From assembly GCA_949741215.1 (NCBI GenBank), contig CATJLA010000098.1:1-52461 (forward strand): 52,461 nucleotides of DNA, given 5' to 3'. Under the pieces are notes generated by a model. The model did not search any database and was not told where the DNA came from. It saw only the letters and a program-made list of their open reading frames with translations. The DNA is from an uncultured Oscillospiraceae bacterium. Its GTDB lineage: Bacteria > Bacillota > Clostridia > Oscillospirales > Ruminococcaceae. Made by a program: the position numbers and the translations under genes. Shown one piece after another: positions 50,489 through 52,461 of this stretch. How positions within the stretch are numbered: the stretch's first letter is position 1; every line of letters starts with the position of its first letter.

Positions 50489-50705
50489 AATTTTCCTGAT
50501 CATCTTGAATCACCAGCAGGTCGGAAATGGTGCAGTCCAGGTAGTCGCACAGGCGGATAATCAAATCAGCGTCAATTCGCTGGAAATCATCTCTGCAATA
50601 GCGGTTCAGGTTTGTCCGCTGCAGGTTCAAATCCCTACACAGCTTTGTTCTGGAGATGCCCTTTTCCTGCAGCATCTCCGGTAGACGCAGGTGGATATAT
50701 TTCAT
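50478..50705 (-). CDS. XRE-family transcriptional regulator (paralogue 1)
   Basis: A 75-residue helix-turn-helix protein of the Cro/CI type. MKYIHLRLPEMLQEKGISRT is helices 1-2, KLCRDLNLQRTNLNRYCRDD holds the recognition helix, and the C-terminal DLIIRLCDYLDCTISDLLVI is typical. It is about 60% identical to the protein encoded at 50800. It has its own promoter and terminator. Confidence 0.9.
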   Translation of the reverse strand: MKYIHLRLPEMLQEKGISRTKLCRDLNLQRTNLNRYCRDDFQRIDADLIIRLCDYLDCTISDLLVIQDDQENSPA

Positions 50706-50729
50706 GCCGAACCACTCCTTTTATCCTCT

Positions 50730-50758
50730 ATTATATAAAAGCGCGGGGCGGTTTGCAA
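50730..50758 (-). promoter_or_regulatory. Sigma-A promoter of XRE paralogue 1
   Basis: On the minus strand TTGCAA (50753-50758) and TATAAT (50730-50735), 17 bases apart, about 25 bases before the ATG. Confidence 0.75.
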
Positions 50759-50799
50759 CAAAATTCTGCAAATTTTGCAGGCGGCGCCGCAGAAAGAGC

Positions 50800-51027
50800 T
50801 TAGATCTGAGGGCCTTCCGGCTCGTCCTCGATAACCAACAGGTTGGAAATGGGACCATCCAGGTATTCACATAAACGGACGATAAGGCTGGCATCAAGAC
50901 GATGTATTTCATCCCAGTAGTAGCGGTTTAGGTTTGTCCTTTGTAGGTCTAAGTCTTTGCATACCCGGTTTCTGGAAAGGCTCTTCTCCTGCATTAGCTC
51001 ATCAAGCCGCATATGTAAATACTTCAT
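50800..51027 (-). CDS. XRE-family transcriptional regulator (paralogue 2)
   Basis: A 75-residue helix-turn-helix protein, MKYLHMRLDELMQEKSLSRN, with the same length and spacing as its neighbour: LQRTNLNRY is identical and LIVRLCEYLDGPISNLLVIED corresponds. A GGGAGGA is only one base from the ATG, unusually close. It probably arose by tandem duplication. It may belong to the adjoining prophage; targets unknown. Confidence 0.88.
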   Translation of the reverse strand: MKYLHMRLDELMQEKSLSRNRVCKDLDLQRTNLNRYYWDEIHRLDASLIVRLCEYLDGPISNLLVIEDEPEGPQI

Positions 51028-51577
51028 TCCTCCCGAGATAAGTATATAACAAATACGACTTAAAAAATAGTTCCTTTTATATGGAAACTTCTTATAAGCT
51101 CAGCGCGATCAGGCTTTGCTCATACAAGCAATTGCTACTATTTATTCTCTACAAAAATTAGAATTTATGTTAAATTAAGGAATGGCACAACAAAAAAGCA
51201 GCTACCGCCAGCAGAATGTCACCAAAAACGGAGCTGGGGTTTAGTGCAGTGGATGATCTTATCATATTTGATGACGCAGTGCGGCATGAGGCTCGCATCC
51301 CTCCCCGATTTTGTGGGGCAAATTGTTCCTTTGAGCCTTCCGTCGGTTACAGTTAGCATGGCCGGGGAGGAGGGATAGGGGGAAGGGAAGGGGAGTCCAG
51401 AGGGGAAACCGTTGGGGGAAGGGAGGGGGGACGGCCCAGCGTCCTTAACGTACACTGTGAGTGCCCCCCTCTCTTCTCCCATAGGTCTCCCCTTTGGCCC
51501 GCACTGCACTATTGCCACAGCGTTGACTATAAGAAACGAAGCGTTAGGCTTCTAAATACAGCAGTCCAGCCATAAGT
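51028..51577. other. Non-coding interval at the prophage edge
   Basis: About 550 bases without a credible gene. The first 150 are AT-rich and hold a candidate -10 (TATACT) for XRE paralogue 2. The rest is the G-rich fold-back element at 51242-51511. A 99-codon frame on the minus strand is explained by the C-rich composition. Confidence 0.6.
51242..51511. repeat. G-rich fold-back element
   Basis: TAGTGCAGTG (51242-51251) and CACTGCACTA (51502-51511) are perfect inverted ends of a 270-base segment. Inside, the plus strand has G runs at 51364-51393 fitting a four-run G-quadruplex, and again at 51414-51430. A C-rich tract near 51463-51480 could pair with them. It may be a mobile element remnant or a structured RNA. 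Confidence 0.45.
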
Positions 51578-52000
51578 TTACAAAAAATCGTGTTTTTTCA
51601 GCCTTTCCCGGTAGTTCTCCCGGATATTCTCAATGGCCAAAACCGCCCGGTTGTTGGGGTACTCGGGGTGGCTTTTGCAGTAGCTTTCGTAAGCGTCAAT
51701 ATCCGCCAGCACCTCCACAAACTCCTCCTTGGTGTGTTCAATGCTCCGCAGCAGCTCGTTATTGAAGTGCAGGATATGGGTACGGTTCCCATCTGCGGTG
51801 CGGCGGTCGTCGGTGGTAATATGGCTGTCCAGCCGCTTTTCCAGGACGTCCAGCTTGCCCAATACCTCCCCGTTAATAGCCCGGCCTATGAGCTTGGCTA
51901 TGGCAGACCAGGGGTTGAGCTTGAGGGGTGTAAGCTGCACTAACGTCAGCAAAACCAGCAAAATCCCGCCGCCTGAAAGAAAAAGGTCCTTTGCGCTCAT
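51578..52000 (-). CDS. Prophage holin-like membrane protein
   Basis: A 140-residue protein with an N-terminal membrane segment (about 9-26, SGGGILLVLLTLVQLTPL), then NPWSAIAKLIGRAIN and a soluble helical tail (HFNNELLRSIEHTKEEF). This matches proteins commonly found in the lysis region of prophages of gut Clostridia. It might assist lysis or anchor at the membrane. AAGGGAG precedes the ATG. No endolysin follows. Confidence 0.75.
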   Translation of the reverse strand: MSAKDLFLSGGGILLVLLTLVQLTPLKLNPWSAIAKLIGRAINGEVLGKLDVLEKRLDSHITTDDRRTADGNRTHILHFNNELLRSIEHTKEEFVEVLADIDAYESYCKSHPEYPNNRAVLAIENIRENYRERLKKHDFL

Positions 52001-52055
52001 GGTTTATCTCCCTTCCGGCGGCGGGTTTGCCCTTCGCCTTGCTCAAAAAACGGCT

Positions 52056-52190
52056 TTAATCCTCGATAATCAGCTCTTCCAGGCCGCTGTCGGTTAAAAT
52101 CTCGGCTACCTGGGCCTTCAGCTTTGCAGGTACGTCCTTGTATTGGGTTTTGCCTAAAATTACTCTTTGTGCGAAAAACATTGCCATCAT
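52056..52190 (-). CDS. Small phage protein (CD1375-like)
   Basis: A 44-residue protein, MMAMFFAQRVILGKTQYKDV then PAKLKAQVAEIL and an acidic end. Such very short proteins, with an aromatic start and a P-x-x-L-K-x-x-V helix, lie between tail-fibre and holin genes in many Clostridia phages. AAGGAGG is eight bases before the first ATG. Function unknown. Confidence 0.7.
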   Translation of the reverse strand: MMAMFFAQRVILGKTQYKDVPAKLKAQVAEILTDSGLEELIIED

Positions 52191-52233
52191 TAAAAATCCT
52201 CCTTGAATCAGTTGTTTTAATTTGTTTACAAGC

Positions 52234-52461
52234 TTACACATACAAAAGCCCTGCCATCTCGGCAATGCAGTCCTCCAGGAACTCTCCCCGGTCCGCAAGG
52301 GCTTTGTTTTGGGCCTCCAGCAGCTTGGTTTGGGCCTCCAGTAAGGCAATCCGCTGGGCCTCGGTGGGCAGATAGGGCTCGTTCAGGCTTTCCACCATGC
52401 TGTAAAGCTCCGGTTCGGTATAGGCCCCTGTGACGTCGTCGTACCCCCAGCCCCGGCGCAC
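52234..52461 (-). CDS. Phage tail-region protein, 5' end beyond window
   Basis: The visible 75 residues (RRGWGYDDVTGAYTEPELYS onward) end in a heptad-like helix, LLEAQTKLLEAQNKALADRG, typical of C-termini of phage tail or minor structural proteins. The frame is open to the window edge, so the GTG at 52461 may be internal. It lies upstream of the small phage gene. Confidence 0.55.
   Translation of the reverse strand: MRRGWGYDDVTGAYTEPELYSMVESLNEPYLPTEAQRIALLEAQTKLLEAQNKALADRGEFLEDCIAEMAGLLYV

Noticed and set aside
51219-51518. A 99-codon Pro/Ser-rich frame (minus) in the G-rich element
   Set aside because: It exists because the C-rich strand lacks stop codons; no ribosome-binding site and no fold-like pattern.
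1-52461. CRISPR array, rRNA genes or insertion sequence transposases
   Set aside because: No regularly spaced repeats, no rRNA-like stretches and no transposase-like frame were seen. The direct and dispersed repeats present do not have CRISPR spacing.
1-52461. Excess of the palindrome GACGTC
   Set aside because: About 30 occurrences where chance alone suggests roughly 13, but most lie in coding DNA in different contexts and GC content was not modelled. Some overlap family B; not strong enough as a separate signal.

Overview
The window is chromosomal DNA of a Gram-positive anaerobe of class Clostridia, most likely an Oscillospirales (Ruminococcaceae-like) gut bacterium. This rests on the S10 ribosomal-protein gene order, strong AGGAGG ribosome-binding sites, frequent GTG and TTG starts, a type II fatty-acid cluster with a separate four-subunit acetyl-CoA carboxylase, an archaeal/eukaryal-type short prolyl-tRNA synthetase, a polymerase I without proofreading residues, and prophage genes typical of gut Clostridia. 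Two perfect parS centromere sites 25 kb apart suggest an origin-proximal position. Species cannot be named from the sequence alone.

Layout. 1-4846 (minus): the start of the S10 operon, rpsJ-rplC-rplD-rplW-rplB-rpsS-rplV-rpsC-rplP-rpmC, with a long leader carrying a promoter and an attenuator-like hairpin. 5636-13482 (minus): accessory and housekeeping genes (MATE exporter, DUF4177-like protein, SGNH esterase, proS, SUFU-domain protein, GNAT, SDR, nucleotidyltransferase). 13630-22302 (minus): the fatty-acid operon fabH-fabG-fabF-accB-fabZ-accC-(GNAT)-accD-accA, followed by acpP. 22719-25034 (plus): fabD-aroE-aroK, divergent from fabH across a regulatory region with two facing promoters and three ACCATTG boxes. 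25232-33137 (minus): a GGADGPTA membrane microprotein, an amidohydrolase, a complete branched-chain amino-acid ABC importer (livKHMGF) and a CbbX/SpoVK-type AAA+ ATPase. 33300-36982: tRNA-Val, two small or unfamiliar genes, a flavodoxin and a flotillin. 37299-46063: AraC-phosphotransferase fusion, murC, a fumarase/tartrate-dehydratase pair split by inserted genes, and polA. 46380-51027: a double P-loop ATPase, an exported unknown, a DUF1537 sugar-acid kinase and two paralogous XRE regulators. 51578-52461 (minus): the edge of a prophage.

Two dispersed repeat families run through the non-coding DNA. Family A is about 112 bp when complete: a GTGAATA-type 7-bp repeat, a hairpin whose two arms change together from copy to copy, and a conserved tail. 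One copy makes up most of the fabD 5' untranslated region. Family B is a short motif close to TTTTGGGGACGTAACTGC, present in about 30 half-sites. These often form inverted pairs like REP/BIME elements, and two pairs bracket a whole gene. These repeats, the shared fabH/fabD control region, the GGADGPTA microprotein and the degenerate duplicated P-loop protein are the least explained parts of the window.
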